Source: JBFGCA01 sp041567315
GTDB lineage: Bacteria > Acidobacteriota > Thermoanaerobaculia > Multivoradales > JAHEKO01
DNA: 17,274 bases
Direction: 5' to 3'
Assembly: GCA_041567315.1 (NCBI GenBank)
Contig: JBFGCA010000104.1
Span: 1 to 17,274 of the forward strand
Of this stretch, positions 7,253 to 15,276 are shown piece after piece. A model generated the notes under the pieces. The model was not told where the DNA came from, ran no database searches, and worked only from the letters and a program-made list of their open reading frames with translations. The position numbers were made by a program, and so were the translations under genes. Position 1 is the first letter of the stretch. The number at the start of each line of letters is the position of its first letter.

Positions 7253-7734
7253 GGATAGTCGTCCAGCTCCTGGAAGGGCAGGCCGCAGGGGTAGAAGAGG
7301 TTGAAGACCGGCTGCTCGATGATTTCGGCGAAGCCGAGCAGCAGCGGGCCGTACTTCTCGATCGGCGACTTGCCGGGCTCGACCGGGTCGTAGTCCTCCG
7401 CGGAGAAGGTCAGGCCCTCCGGCAGGCTGGACTGGATCTTCTCGACCACCTCGGCGGCGCTCAGCTCGCGGCGCTCGCGGTGGCGCTGGATGAGCCGGCC
7501 GGCCTGCCCGGGCGCGCAGTCGGCGAAGCGCCCGCTGTCGGCAAGCAGCCGCGAGGTGGGGGTCTCGAGCGCGATGGCGATCTGCGCCAGCCGCGGCCCC
7601 CACTCCTCGGCCGGCGAGTCGCCGGCCTCGATCCCGAGGTAGTCCGCCGCCGCCAGGCCGAGCCGCGTGGCCATCTCTTCGGCCGAAAGCTCGACCTTCT
7701 CGCGCTCCTTCTTGAGGACGTCACCGAGTTTCAT
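7249..7734 (-). CDS. Putative regulator built of two tandem XRE-like helix-turn-helix repeats
   Basis: A 161-residue cytosolic protein. The first half (MKLGDVLKKEREKVELSAEEMATRL...) and the second (about 78-150, GRLIQRHRERRELSAAEVVEKI...) share the same layout. Both have a basic first helix, LSAEE/LSAAE opening the second helix, and later SPAEEWGPRLAQIA (40-53) against SPIEKYGPLLLGFA (113-126). This is visible internal duplication of an XRE-like fold with a divergent middle, where recognition helices normally lie. It could bind DNA as a pseudo-dimer, or be a protein-binding relative. ATG 7734 is preceded by AAGGGGG about 8 bases away and gives the conserved N-terminus. The open frame continues far upstream, but that part is compositional noise. 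It lies downstream of the M50/XRE cluster behind a 221-bp spacer, with a possible -10 of its own. Confidence 0.8.
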   Translation of the reverse strand: MKLGDVLKKEREKVELSAEEMATRLGLAAADYLGIEAGDSPAEEWGPRLAQIAIALETPTSRLLADSGRFADCAPGQAGRLIQRHRERRELSAAEVVEKIQSSLPEGLTFSAEDYDPVEPGKSPIEKYGPLLLGFAEIIEQPVFNLFYPCGLPFQELDDYP

Positions 7735-7756
7735 CGTTTCATTCCCCCTTGGGCGG

Positions 7757-7762
7757 ATCATA
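7757..7762 (-). promoter_or_regulatory. Possible -10 element for the tandem-XRE gene
   Basis: TATGAT on the minus strand (five of six matches), 22 bp before ATG 7734. It would give a short leader that still contains the AAGGGGG ribosome binding site. No good -35 element is visible, so an activator or another sigma factor would be needed. Confidence 0.3.
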
Positions 7763-7797
7763 CCGGCCACCGGGACACCGGGCCGGGTCCCCAGCAG

Positions 7798-7952
7798 CCC
7801 GTGGCGCGAGTCCGCCCGGCCGTCTGGCGGCGGGGCGGAGCCGTCTGCGGCGTCGCCGCTCCTCGACAATGGCTCGGCATTGCCTGCGTCGCGTCGCCTG
7901 GCATCCGGCCCCGCCGCGCTCGCCAGCCGACCCAACGGACTTGCGCCACGGG
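7798..7952. repeat. 155-bp fold-back region bounded by 17-bp near-perfect inverted repeats
   Basis: CCCGTGGCGCGAGTCCG (7798-7814) and CGGACTTGCGCCACGGG (7936-7952) are inverted copies matching at 16 of 17 positions, 121 bp apart. Inside is a smaller dyad CAATG/CATTG near 7867-7882. A related CCGGGACAC motif recurs near 7770, just outside the left arm. The right arm ends 3 bp before the stop codon of the small XRE gene. It fills most of the spacer between two regulator genes and may be a structured RNA, an operator pair or a small fold-back element. Confidence 0.5.
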
Positions 7953-7955
7953 ACA

Positions 7956-8219
7956 CTAGCCGACCAGCTCGGCGATGGTCTTGCCGTAGAGCCTGGCGAA
8001 ACGCGCCAGCTCCAGCGGGTCGAGGCGCCGCTCGCCGCGCTCGATCTTGGAGACCACCGAGCGCGACAGGCGGACGGCCGTGGCCACCTCGCGCTGCGTC
8101 AGGCCGGCGGTTCGCCGCTGCTCGGCCAGCCGTCCTGCCAGCCTGCGCCGAGCGATCGCCTGCTGGTGGGCGGTGAGCTTCCGCGGCTGCCCTGGCGGGG
8201 CTTTCTTTCGTGCCGCCAC
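7956..8219 (-). CDS. Small XRE-family transcriptional regulator
   Basis: Cytosolic DNA-binding protein of about 87 residues. The N-terminus is basic (AARKKAPPGQPRKL), and one canonical XRE helix-turn-helix occupies about 28-83. It contains LAEQRRTAGLTQREVATAV, then recognition helix LSRSVVSKIERGERRLDP and closing helices LELARFARLYGKTIAELVG. The turn and recognition-helix residues match the Cro/C1 family well. The start is uncertain: GTG 8219 lies 8 bases after the M50 protease stop and suggests translational coupling, but no clear Shine-Dalgarno is seen. The in-frame ATG at 8300 would overlap the protease by 73 bp and add a poorly structured tail. It is the last gene of the zinc-ribbon protein, protease and regulator cluster. 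Confidence 0.85.
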   Translation of the reverse strand: MAARKKAPPGQPRKLTAHQQAIARRRLAGRLAEQRRTAGLTQREVATAVRLSRSVVSKIERGERRLDPLELARFARLYGKTIAELVG

Positions 8220-8227
8220 GCGCGTGT

Positions 8228-9145
8228 TCAGGTCGCCGGGCCGGCGGCCACGATCCCGGCCTCCTGCTGCAGCGACTCGAGCGGGGCATTGGCGGCCCAC
8301 ATGCCGAGCGCCAGCAGCGCCAGCAGTCCGAAGTAGGCGGCGCCCATCGTCCAGCGCTTGACCGGCTCGACCTGGAAGTAGCCCTGGCGGGGTCCGCGGA
8401 CGGTGCGGCCCAGACCGAAGAGGCCGAGCAGCAGGATCAGGAAGAGGATCGGCGAGTAGGTGACGAGAAAGACCGCGATGCCCACGGCGTAGCCGGCGAC
8501 CCAGATCCAGCGGCTGATCACGCCGACGATGCGGCCGCCGTCCAGCGGGCTGATCGGGATCAGGTTGAAGAGGTTGAGCATGAAGCCGGTCCAGGCCAAC
8601 GCGTACCAGTAGAGCCCGCCCCCGAGCCAGCCGACGATCAGGCAGACCAGCGCCCCGACGCTGCCCAGCACCGGGCCGCCGATCCCCACCAGGGCCTCGA
8701 CCCAGGCGTTGCGCGGCAGGCTCTTCATGGCGATCACCGCGCCGACGAAGGGGATGAAGACCGGCGCCCCGGCGTGGATCCCCTGCTGCCGCATCACCAG
8801 GGCGTGGCCGAGCTCGTGGACGAAGATGAGCAGCACGAAGCCGGCGGCGAAGGCGACGCCCCAGAACTGGGCGTAGACCCAGACCGCCAGCCCCATGGTC
8901 ACCAGCGTGCTCAGTTTGGTCACCTTGAGCAGCGGGACCAGGAACTTGAGCTTGCCGAGGACGAACAGGACCAATAGCCCCAGCGGACCGAGCGCCGCCA
9001 GCCGCCGCTTCCAGGCCGCCGGCTTCGGGCCGGTGGGGCCATTCGCGGCGGACGGCTCCTCGTGGAGCGTGGCCCGGTGCCGGGCCACGGCCTCGAGGTT
9101 CCGAAGTCGCCGCTCGGCGCCGGTCGGCGGCCGCGGCTCGCTCAT
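8228..9145 (-). CDS. M50 family intramembrane metalloprotease (site-2 protease-like)
   Basis: Zinc-dependent peptidase that cuts substrates inside the membrane, 305 residues. The zinc motif HELGH is at 110-114 within a hydrophobic segment (FVLLIFVHELGHALV). The third zinc ligand region is NLFNLIPISPLDGGR (191-205), with the LDG motif at 201-203. About six hydrophobic segments are visible (near 54-72, 80-115, 150-175, 178-196, 212-247 and 268-285). There is no PDZ domain, placing it with compact S2P relatives rather than RseP. Residues 1-50 form a charged soluble N-terminus. The ATG at 9145 lies 7 bases after the stop of the zinc-ribbon membrane protein, and an XRE gene follows 8 bases later, so this is a polycistronic unit. 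In other systems such proteases release or degrade membrane-bound regulators; no substrate is proved here. Confidence 0.93.
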   Translation of the reverse strand: MSEPRPPTGAERRLRNLEAVARHRATLHEEPSAANGPTGPKPAAWKRRLAALGPLGLLVLFVLGKLKFLVPLLKVTKLSTLVTMGLAVWVYAQFWGVAFAAGFVLLIFVHELGHALVMRQQGIHAGAPVFIPFVGAVIAMKSLPRNAWVEALVGIGGPVLGSVGALVCLIVGWLGGGLYWYALAWTGFMLNLFNLIPISPLDGGRIVGVISRWIWVAGYAVGIAVFLVTYSPILFLILLLGLFGLGRTVRGPRQGYFQVEPVKRWTMGAAYFGLLALLALGMWAANAPLESLQQEAGIVAAGPAT

Positions 9146-9152
9146 CGCCCGG

Positions 9153-9749
9153 TCACGACGCCAGCCGGAGCGGCGCGGGCATCCGCCAGGCCTCGTAGAT
9201 CACGATGGCCAGGAACACCAGGTCCATGATGCCGAAGTCGAGTCCGATGATCGCCACCAGCGTCCCCGGGTCGGGCAGGAGCGGCAGCAGGACCTCCTCT
9301 CCCTGCTCGGCGTAGGCGCGGTGGACGAAGGTCCGGTTGACCAGATAGCTGGCGTAGAAGAACGCCACCGTCGAGATCAGCACCGAGAGGATCTGCAGGT
9401 TCAGGTGCCGTTTGCCACCGGCCAGGATGGAAACCCCCTTGCCCACCGTGATGCCGATGACGATGGCGACCAGACCGAAGGCGATGCTGGTCAGGATCGT
9501 GAACCCCCACCAGACCAGGACGCCGATCGCCGCCCCGGCCAGCCCGCCGACCAGCGCCATCCCGTAGTTGACGTCGCGCCCCTGCTCGGCGATGACCTGG
9601 TCGAGCTGCGCCGTCAGCCGGTCGTAGCAGGGGCGGCAGAAGACCGCCTCTTCGGTGGCGACGCGGTCCATCCCTTCGGTCAGCACGGCGTCGCACTCGG
9701 CGCACCGCACTTCCTCCGGGGCCGCTGTGGCGTCCGCTCCGTCTTGCAT
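9153..9749 (-). CDS. Zinc-ribbon-tipped membrane protein of unknown function
   Basis: A 198-residue protein. Near the N-terminus a four-cysteine knuckle is visible: Cys16/Cys19 (CAEC) and Cys38/Cys41 (CRPC), followed by a short helix (YDRLTAQLDQVIAEQ). Three to four transmembrane segments follow, about 63-83, 85-109, 118-137 and 162-187. A Lys/Arg-containing loop GGKRHLN lies between the second and third. The start is ATG 9749, where a GGGGGGAG purine run is only 3-5 bases away; an in-frame upstream ATG at 9821 lacks support. It is the first gene of the cluster with the M50 protease 7 bp downstream, so it is a candidate partner or substrate. I do not recognise the family. The ribbon probably faces the cytoplasm, since there is no signal peptide before it. 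Confidence 0.82.
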   Translation of the reverse strand: MQDGADATAAPEEVRCAECDAVLTEGMDRVATEEAVFCRPCYDRLTAQLDQVIAEQGRDVNYGMALVGGLAGAAIGVLVWWGFTILTSIAFGLVAIVIGITVGKGVSILAGGKRHLNLQILSVLISTVAFFYASYLVNRTFVHRAYAEQGEEVLLPLLPDPGTLVAIIGLDFGIMDLVFLAIVIYEAWRMPAPLRLAS

Positions 9750-9824
9750 GAACTCCCCCCTTCGAGTCCGTGAACGCGGAATCGCCACACCGTACCGCGA
9801 AATTCGCCCCTGGGGCCACACGGC

Positions 9825-9851
9825 TCGACCCCGGTCGCCGCCGGGGGTCGA
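9825..9851 (-). terminator. Hairpin between the propeller gene and the zinc-ribbon gene
   Basis: TCGACCCC (9825-9832) and GGGGTCGA (9844-9851) are perfect 8-bp inverted arms around an 11-base loop, 40 bp past the stop codon of the propeller gene on the minus strand. No T-run follows, so it may be a weak terminator or an upstream element of the next gene. Confidence 0.4.
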
Positions 9852-9891
9852 CCTCGGTGACGAAGACCCCGGCCTGAAGAGGCAGCGACGA

Positions 9892-11403
9892 CTACGGCGC
9901 CGCCGCCGACCAGGCGGAGAGGTCGCCGGACTCGAAGCCGTCGGCGAAGATGGCGGCGCCGTCGGCGTCGAGCGCGTAGAGGTAGGAGCGGGGGTCGGTG
10001 GCGTCGCCGACGGTCAGCGTGCTGACGTAAAGGGTGGCGCCGTCGGGCGTGAAGCGCGGGTGGTCGGTCCCCAGCACCCGGAAGCCGGGATACGGGTCAC
10101 CTGGCAGATCGACGGTCCACAGCTCCTGGCCGTTGGCGGCGTCGAAGGCCTTGATGAACCCGGGCTGGCCCGAGCCGGGCACTCCCGAGAGGACCAGGGT
10201 CGAGCCGTCGGGGCTCAGGGTCGGACGGCCCATGACCAGCGAGTTGGCGTTGAGCCAGCGGCGCGACACCGAGTGCGGGTCGAGCGCTTCGAGGTGTCCC
10301 GGGCTCGCGAAGTAGATCGTGTCGTCCGGACCGATCGCCAGCTCCGACATGCCGTTGCCGTTGAAGGGCTGGTAGACCCACAGCGTCTGCCCGCTGCCGG
10401 GGTCGATGGCCTGGACGCCCCAGCCGGTGGGGGCCCCGAGGGTCGGCGTGAAGATCCGGCCGTCGCCGCCGATCACCGGCTGGTGGGAGATCCACCCGGC
10501 GACCGGGGTCGCGAAGCGCTGGTTGCCGTCGAGGGTGAAGGCGTAGAGCCGCCCGGCGCTGTCGCGGTCCATGTTGACGTACATCTGGTCGACCGGGCCG
10601 CCGGGGCTCGAGGGGCCGAACACGGCCTCGGTGCCGAACGGGTTCCCGTAGTCGAACATGTAGGGGTCGCCGGGGTGGGACCACTCGAGCTGACCGCCGG
10701 CCGGCTCGAGTGCGAAGGCGCCGAGCCCGAGGTCGTAGGCGCCGTAGAGCAGGCCGTCGGGCCCGGCGGTGGGCGCCACCTGGAGCCCCTGCGCGCCCTG
10801 GTCGACGAACACCCAGAGGATCTCCCCCTGGGGCGAGATCGCGTAGGTGTTCTTGATGCTGCCGACGTAGAGGGTGCCGTCGGGACCGGTGGTGGGCGGC
10901 ACGTACGGGTACCAGAGCACCTTCTTCACCCAGCGCAGCCCGCCGTCGGGCGACAGGGCGTAGACCAGACCGTCGGTCTCGTTGTTGGTGTGCAGGTAGA
11001 GGTTGCCGTCGGGGGCCAGCGCCGGCCGGTACCAGAGGTTGTCGCCGTCGGCCTCGAAGGTCCAGCGGACGCGCCCGTCGCGCCGGCGCTCGGTCACGGC
11101 GAGCGCGACCTCGTTGCTCGGCTGCCCCGAGACGACCACGTAGACCGCGGTCTCGCCGAGCGGCGCCGCCTCGGGCACGAAGGCCACCACCCGCTGGTCG
11201 GTCCAGGTCGTGGTCCAGGCGGCGAGGCCCGCCACACGGACCTCGCCGGCGGCGCCGAAACCCGCTCCCTCGATCACCAGCCGGCCGCTGCGGGGCAGGA
11301 CGAGATTGTTGATCCCGGTGATCGTCGGCTGGGCCACGGCCGCGGTGGCCAACGCCGTGAGCAGCGCGGTGAGCGCGATGGTCGGTCGCTTCGAGCGCAG
11401 CAT
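9892..11403 (-). CDS. Secreted TIG-domain plus PQQ-like beta-propeller protein
   Basis: Exported protein of 503 residues, probably structural or binding rather than a known enzyme. The ATG at 11403 has AGGAG 8 bases upstream and opens a signal peptide (MLRSKRPTIALTALLTALA) cut near VAQ-P. Residues about 26-105 form an IPT/TIG immunoglobulin-like domain (ITGINNLVLPRSGRLVIEG). Residues about 110-485 hold repeated propeller blades of PQQ-like type, each with the pattern GPDGTLYVGS ... LYALSPDGGLRWV. The last residues, ADGFESGDLSAWSAAAP, form a short tail seen at the ends of many secreted proteins in this type of organism. Residues for PQQ or metal chemistry are not evident. The open frame extends upstream across the divergent rtcA gene, but without signal-peptide or ribosome-site support. 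Confidence 0.9.
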   Translation of the reverse strand: MLRSKRPTIALTALLTALATAAVAQPTITGINNLVLPRSGRLVIEGAGFGAAGEVRVAGLAAWTTTWTDQRVVAFVPEAAPLGETAVYVVVSGQPSNEVALAVTERRRDGRVRWTFEADGDNLWYRPALAPDGNLYLHTNNETDGLVYALSPDGGLRWVKKVLWYPYVPPTTGPDGTLYVGSIKNTYAISPQGEILWVFVDQGAQGLQVAPTAGPDGLLYGAYDLGLGAFALEPAGGQLEWSHPGDPYMFDYGNPFGTEAVFGPSSPGGPVDQMYVNMDRDSAGRLYAFTLDGNQRFATPVAGWISHQPVIGGDGRIFTPTLGAPTGWGVQAIDPGSGQTLWVYQPFNGNGMSELAIGPDDTIYFASPGHLEALDPHSVSRRWLNANSLVMGRPTLSPDGSTLVLSGVPGSGQPGFIKAFDAANGQELWTVDLPGDPYPGFRVLGTDHPRFTPDGATLYVSTLTVGDATDPRSYLYALDADGAAIFADGFESGDLSAWSAAAP

Positions 11404-11436
11404 GTCGGGCTCTCCTCTGCGGCGGATGCCCCGCGG

Positions 11437-11481
11437 GCCGTCGCCCGCGCGCCGGCAGGCGGGCCCGCAGCCGTCGCCCGC
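11437..11481. repeat. Two 12-bp direct repeats upstream of the propeller gene
   Basis: GCCGTCGCCCGC occurs at 11437-11448 and again at 11470-11481, 33 bp apart (about three helical turns), in the 216-bp divergent spacer. It may be a regulator-binding pair or simply GC-rich background. Confidence 0.3.
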
Positions 11482-11619
11482 CACCATGTGCGGAGCTTCC
11501 GATTCGCCGCATGACACCGGTATGAACGCAGGTGGCGGGGGCAGGCGCCGGCCGGCCGGCGATCTCCGGCCGCGCCGGCAAGCCCGGGTGGGGCCCGGGG
11601 TCTCGGCTAGGCTGGAGCC

Positions 11620-12639
11620 ATGCTGGAGCTTGATGGCTCGGTGGGCGAGGGCGGCGGGCAGATCCTGCGCTCCGCCCTGACGCTGTCGGTCATCACCGGT
11701 ACGCCCTTCCGCATCCTGCGGATCCGGGCCGGCAGACGGCGACCTGGTCTCCTGCGGCAGCACCTGACGGCGGTGCGGGCGGCGGCCAGCGTCGGCGGGG
11801 CCTCGGTGACGGGTGCGGAGCTGCACTCCGACGCCCTGCGCTTCGAGCCCTCGGGCTCCGTCGCCGGCGACTTCCGGTTCTCGGTCGGGAGCGCCGGCAG
11901 CGCTACGCTCGTCGCCCAGACCGTCCTGCCGGCGCTGTTGCGAGCTCCGGGCGCCTCCACGGTCACGATCCAGGGCGGTACCCACAACATGTCGGCGCCG
12001 CCCTTCGAGTTCCTGGAGCGGTCCTATCTGCCGCTTCTGGAGCGCATGGGGGCGCGGGCCGAGGCGCGCCTCGGGCGGGCGGGCTTCTACCCGGCCGGGG
12101 GTGGCGAGCTGACCGTCGGCACGTGGCCCGGCCGGCCCCTCGAGCCGCTGCACCTGGAGGAGGGGGGAGAGGTGCGGCGCATCGCCGCGCAGGCGATGGT
12201 CGCGGGTCTGCCCGAGTCGATCGCCCGGCGTGAGGTGGCGGCGGTCGGCCGCCTGCTGGCGCTCGAAGACCGGCAGCTCGAGGTTTCGGTGCTGCCCGCT
12301 GGATGGGGTCCGGGCAACGTGGTCTTCGTCACCGTCGAGCGGCAGCACGTCACCGAGGTCGTCACCGGCTTCGGGCGGCGGGGGGTACGCGCCGAGCAGG
12401 TAGGACGCGAGGCGGCCGGCGAAGCGCGGCGCTACCTCGACTCCGGGGCCGCCGTCGGCGAGCACCTGGCCGACCAGCTCCTGCTGCCGTTGGCGCTGGC
12501 CGGCGGCGGCAGCTTCACCACGCCGGCCGTCAGCCGGCACGCCCGGACCAACGCCTGGGTCATCGAGCAGTTCCTGCCGCTCGAGGTCGTGACCGGGACC
12601 GACTCGCGCGGCCGCTGGCGGATGGAGGTCCGCCGCTAG
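11620..12639 (+). CDS. rtcA: RNA 3'-terminal phosphate cyclase
   Basis: ATP-dependent enzyme that converts RNA 3'-phosphate ends to 2',3'-cyclic phosphate through an adenylated His. Its 339 residues match the usual RtcA length. Motifs in order are GEGGGQILRSAL (9-20), RPGLLRQHL (41-49), GGTHNMSAPPFEFLE (119-133), GFYPAGGGE (155-163), EHLADQLLLPLAL (281-293) and SRHARTNAWVIEQF (305-318). His307 is the expected nucleophile. The ATG at 11620 gives the family N-terminus MLELDGSVGEGG; the purines just before it (GGAG) are rather close to the start. It is transcribed divergently from the propeller gene and ends 9 bp before the convergent gene at 12649. In many bacteria rtcA sits with the ligase rtcB and activator rtcR; neither is in this window. 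Confidence 0.96.
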   Translation: MLELDGSVGEGGGQILRSALTLSVITGTPFRILRIRAGRRRPGLLRQHLTAVRAAASVGGASVTGAELHSDALRFEPSGSVAGDFRFSVGSAGSATLVAQTVLPALLRAPGASTVTIQGGTHNMSAPPFEFLERSYLPLLERMGARAEARLGRAGFYPAGGGELTVGTWPGRPLEPLHLEEGGEVRRIAAQAMVAGLPESIARREVAAVGRLLALEDRQLEVSVLPAGWGPGNVVFVTVERQHVTEVVTGFGRRGVRAEQVGREAAGEARRYLDSGAAVGEHLADQLLLPLALAGGGSFTTPAVSRHARTNAWVIEQFLPLEVVTGTDSRGRWRMEVRR

Positions 12640-12648
12640 CCTGCGACC

Positions 12649-13368
12649 TCAATGCCCGGCTGGCACGCTGGTCACCAGATTGAGATGGGTCCGGTTGTCG
12701 ATCCCCTGGCGTACCGGGATGGTCTCGCCACCGTGCCGGAAGGCGAATCGCTGGGTGGCCTGGAGCTCCAGGAAGTACCCCGGGCAGATCGCGCCCGGGG
12801 TCAGCGCGCCGGCCATCGCCACGTTGCACTCCGCGGGAATCTCGATCTCCACCCCGAAGAGCGCCTCGATCTCCCCGACGCTGCTGGGCAGCCACTCGCC
12901 CTGGTGCTCGCTGCCCTCGGTAAGCCAGTGGAAGTGGGTGAAGCTGCCCGGCTGGACGATCCGGCTGCGGCTGCCGCGCAGGTTGCCCTCCCCGTCCAGC
13001 CGCGGACCCACCAGCCAGACCGGGTGATCGTGGTTGTGGTAGAGGAACATCGCCTCGCAGCCGTCGACCTCGGCGATGCAGGGACGGGCGACGATCCGCC
13101 AACCGGCAAAGCAGCCGGCGGCATAGTGCTCCGGAGCCGTGCAGTGGGCGGCGACCGGCAGCCCCTCCGGCGTGACGTCGCCGGTCCAGTACACGTAGAA
13201 AAAGCCCTGGAGACTCCCGTCGTTGGTGAGCCGGGTCTCCTGATGGGTGTCGATGTGGTTGCCGAAGAGAAACGTGTAGGGGTCGGCGTGGCCCTGCCAC
13301 GGGCGGCCCTGCGCGTGGACCGCGGTCGCGGCGCAGAGGATGGCCAACCAGATGAGGTGCTTCTTCAC
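12649..13368 (-). CDS. Secreted His/Cys-rich protein of unknown function
   Basis: I do not recognise a family. The protein has 239 residues with a clear Sec signal peptide (MKKHLIWLAILCAATAVHA, cut before QG). The mature part has six cysteines (76, 86, 97, 104, 181, 195), likely three disulfides. It has two histidine clusters, HNHDH (111-115) and HFHW (145-148), that could bind metal, and many aromatic residues. No membrane anchor is visible beyond the signal. The start is set at GTG 13368, because GGAGG is 7 bases upstream and the signal peptide begins immediately. Longer in-frame starts (ATG 13398, 13473) add a polar stretch in front of it. It follows the di-heme oxidoreductase by 144 bp on the same strand, with a 12-bp inverted repeat between, and ends 9 bp from the convergent rtcA. 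Confidence 0.82.
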   Translation of the reverse strand: MKKHLIWLAILCAATAVHAQGRPWQGHADPYTFLFGNHIDTHQETRLTNDGSLQGFFYVYWTGDVTPEGLPVAAHCTAPEHYAAGCFAGWRIVARPCIAEVDGCEAMFLYHNHDHPVWLVGPRLDGEGNLRGSRSRIVQPGSFTHFHWLTEGSEHQGEWLPSSVGEIEALFGVEIEIPAECNVAMAGALTPGAICPGYFLELQATQRFAFRHGGETIPVRQGIDNRTHLNLVTSVPAGH

Positions 13369-13375
13369 GTCCAGT

Positions 13376-13380
13376 CCTCC
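13376..13380 (-). promoter_or_regulatory. Shine-Dalgarno site fixing the GTG start at 13368
   Basis: GGAGG on the minus strand, 7 bases before the GTG that begins the signal peptide MKKHLIWLAIL. Confidence 0.75.
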
Positions 13381-13424
13381 CGGGGGGTTCGAAGACATGC
13401 TCGGGTCGGGCGAGGCTCCACCCT

Positions 13425-13466
13425 GGGCCACCTCGAGCGCCCTCGCAACACCCGTCGAGGTGGCCC
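13425..13466. repeat. 12-bp perfect inverted repeat between di-heme oxidoreductase and His/Cys-rich gene
   Basis: GGGCCACCTCGA (13425-13436) and TCGAGGTGGCCC (13455-13466) are exact inverted copies around an 18-base spacer. It starts 46 bp after the oxidoreductase stop and 57 bp before the next start. No T-run follows on either strand, so a factor-dependent end, RNA stabiliser or dyad operator is as likely as an intrinsic terminator. Confidence 0.55.
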
Positions 13467-13512
13467 GCGGCACCCACCGGCGGGGTAGCCCCGGCGACCG
13501 GCGGCTAGGCCG

Positions 13513-15096
<1,584 letters not shown>

Positions 15097-15190
15097 GACG
15101 CTTTCCCTCCTTGGCGAGTGCCCAGCAGAACGCCAAAGCCGGAGCAAAGTCAACGCCCCGGTGGGCGGGCCGGGTCTTCCCGTGCTGGGC

Positions 15191-15225
15191 AAGAAAAAAA
15201 GCCCCGGGGCGGGGTCGCCCCGGGG
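15191..15225 (-). terminator. Strong intrinsic terminator of the PA-domain subtilase
   Basis: On the minus strand CCCCGGGGCG, loop ACCC, CGCCCCGGGG form a perfect 10-bp all-GC stem (15225-15202). It is followed by one C, seven T, C and two T (15201-15191). It begins 51 bp after the stop codon at 15277. This is the clearest rho-independent terminator in the window and separates the subtilase from the di-heme oxidoreductase. Confidence 0.92.
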
Positions 15226-15276
15226 CCGGAAGGCAGGACCGACGGGAGCGTCCGACAGGGCCTCCCGACGGAGCCG

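Noticed and set aside
5878..7959. 693-codon plus-strand frame across the oxidase and cupin genes
   Set aside because: It is a shifted frame of two genes with firm motifs and has no recognisable domain.
7735..8289. N-terminal extension of the tandem-XRE gene
   Set aside because: It would overlap the small XRE gene in another frame and is Arg/Ala-rich. MKLGDVLKKER at 7734 is the conserved domain start with a ribosome site.
9655..11514. 619-codon plus-strand frame over the propeller gene
   Set aside because: It mirrors a gene with signal peptide, TIG domain and propeller repeats; its own translation resembles no protein family.
11404..12540. Upstream extension of the propeller gene frame, antisense to rtcA
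   Set aside because: The frame is open only because of GC content. ATG 11403 has a Shine-Dalgarno and starts a signal peptide, and the extension overlaps a well-supported gene.
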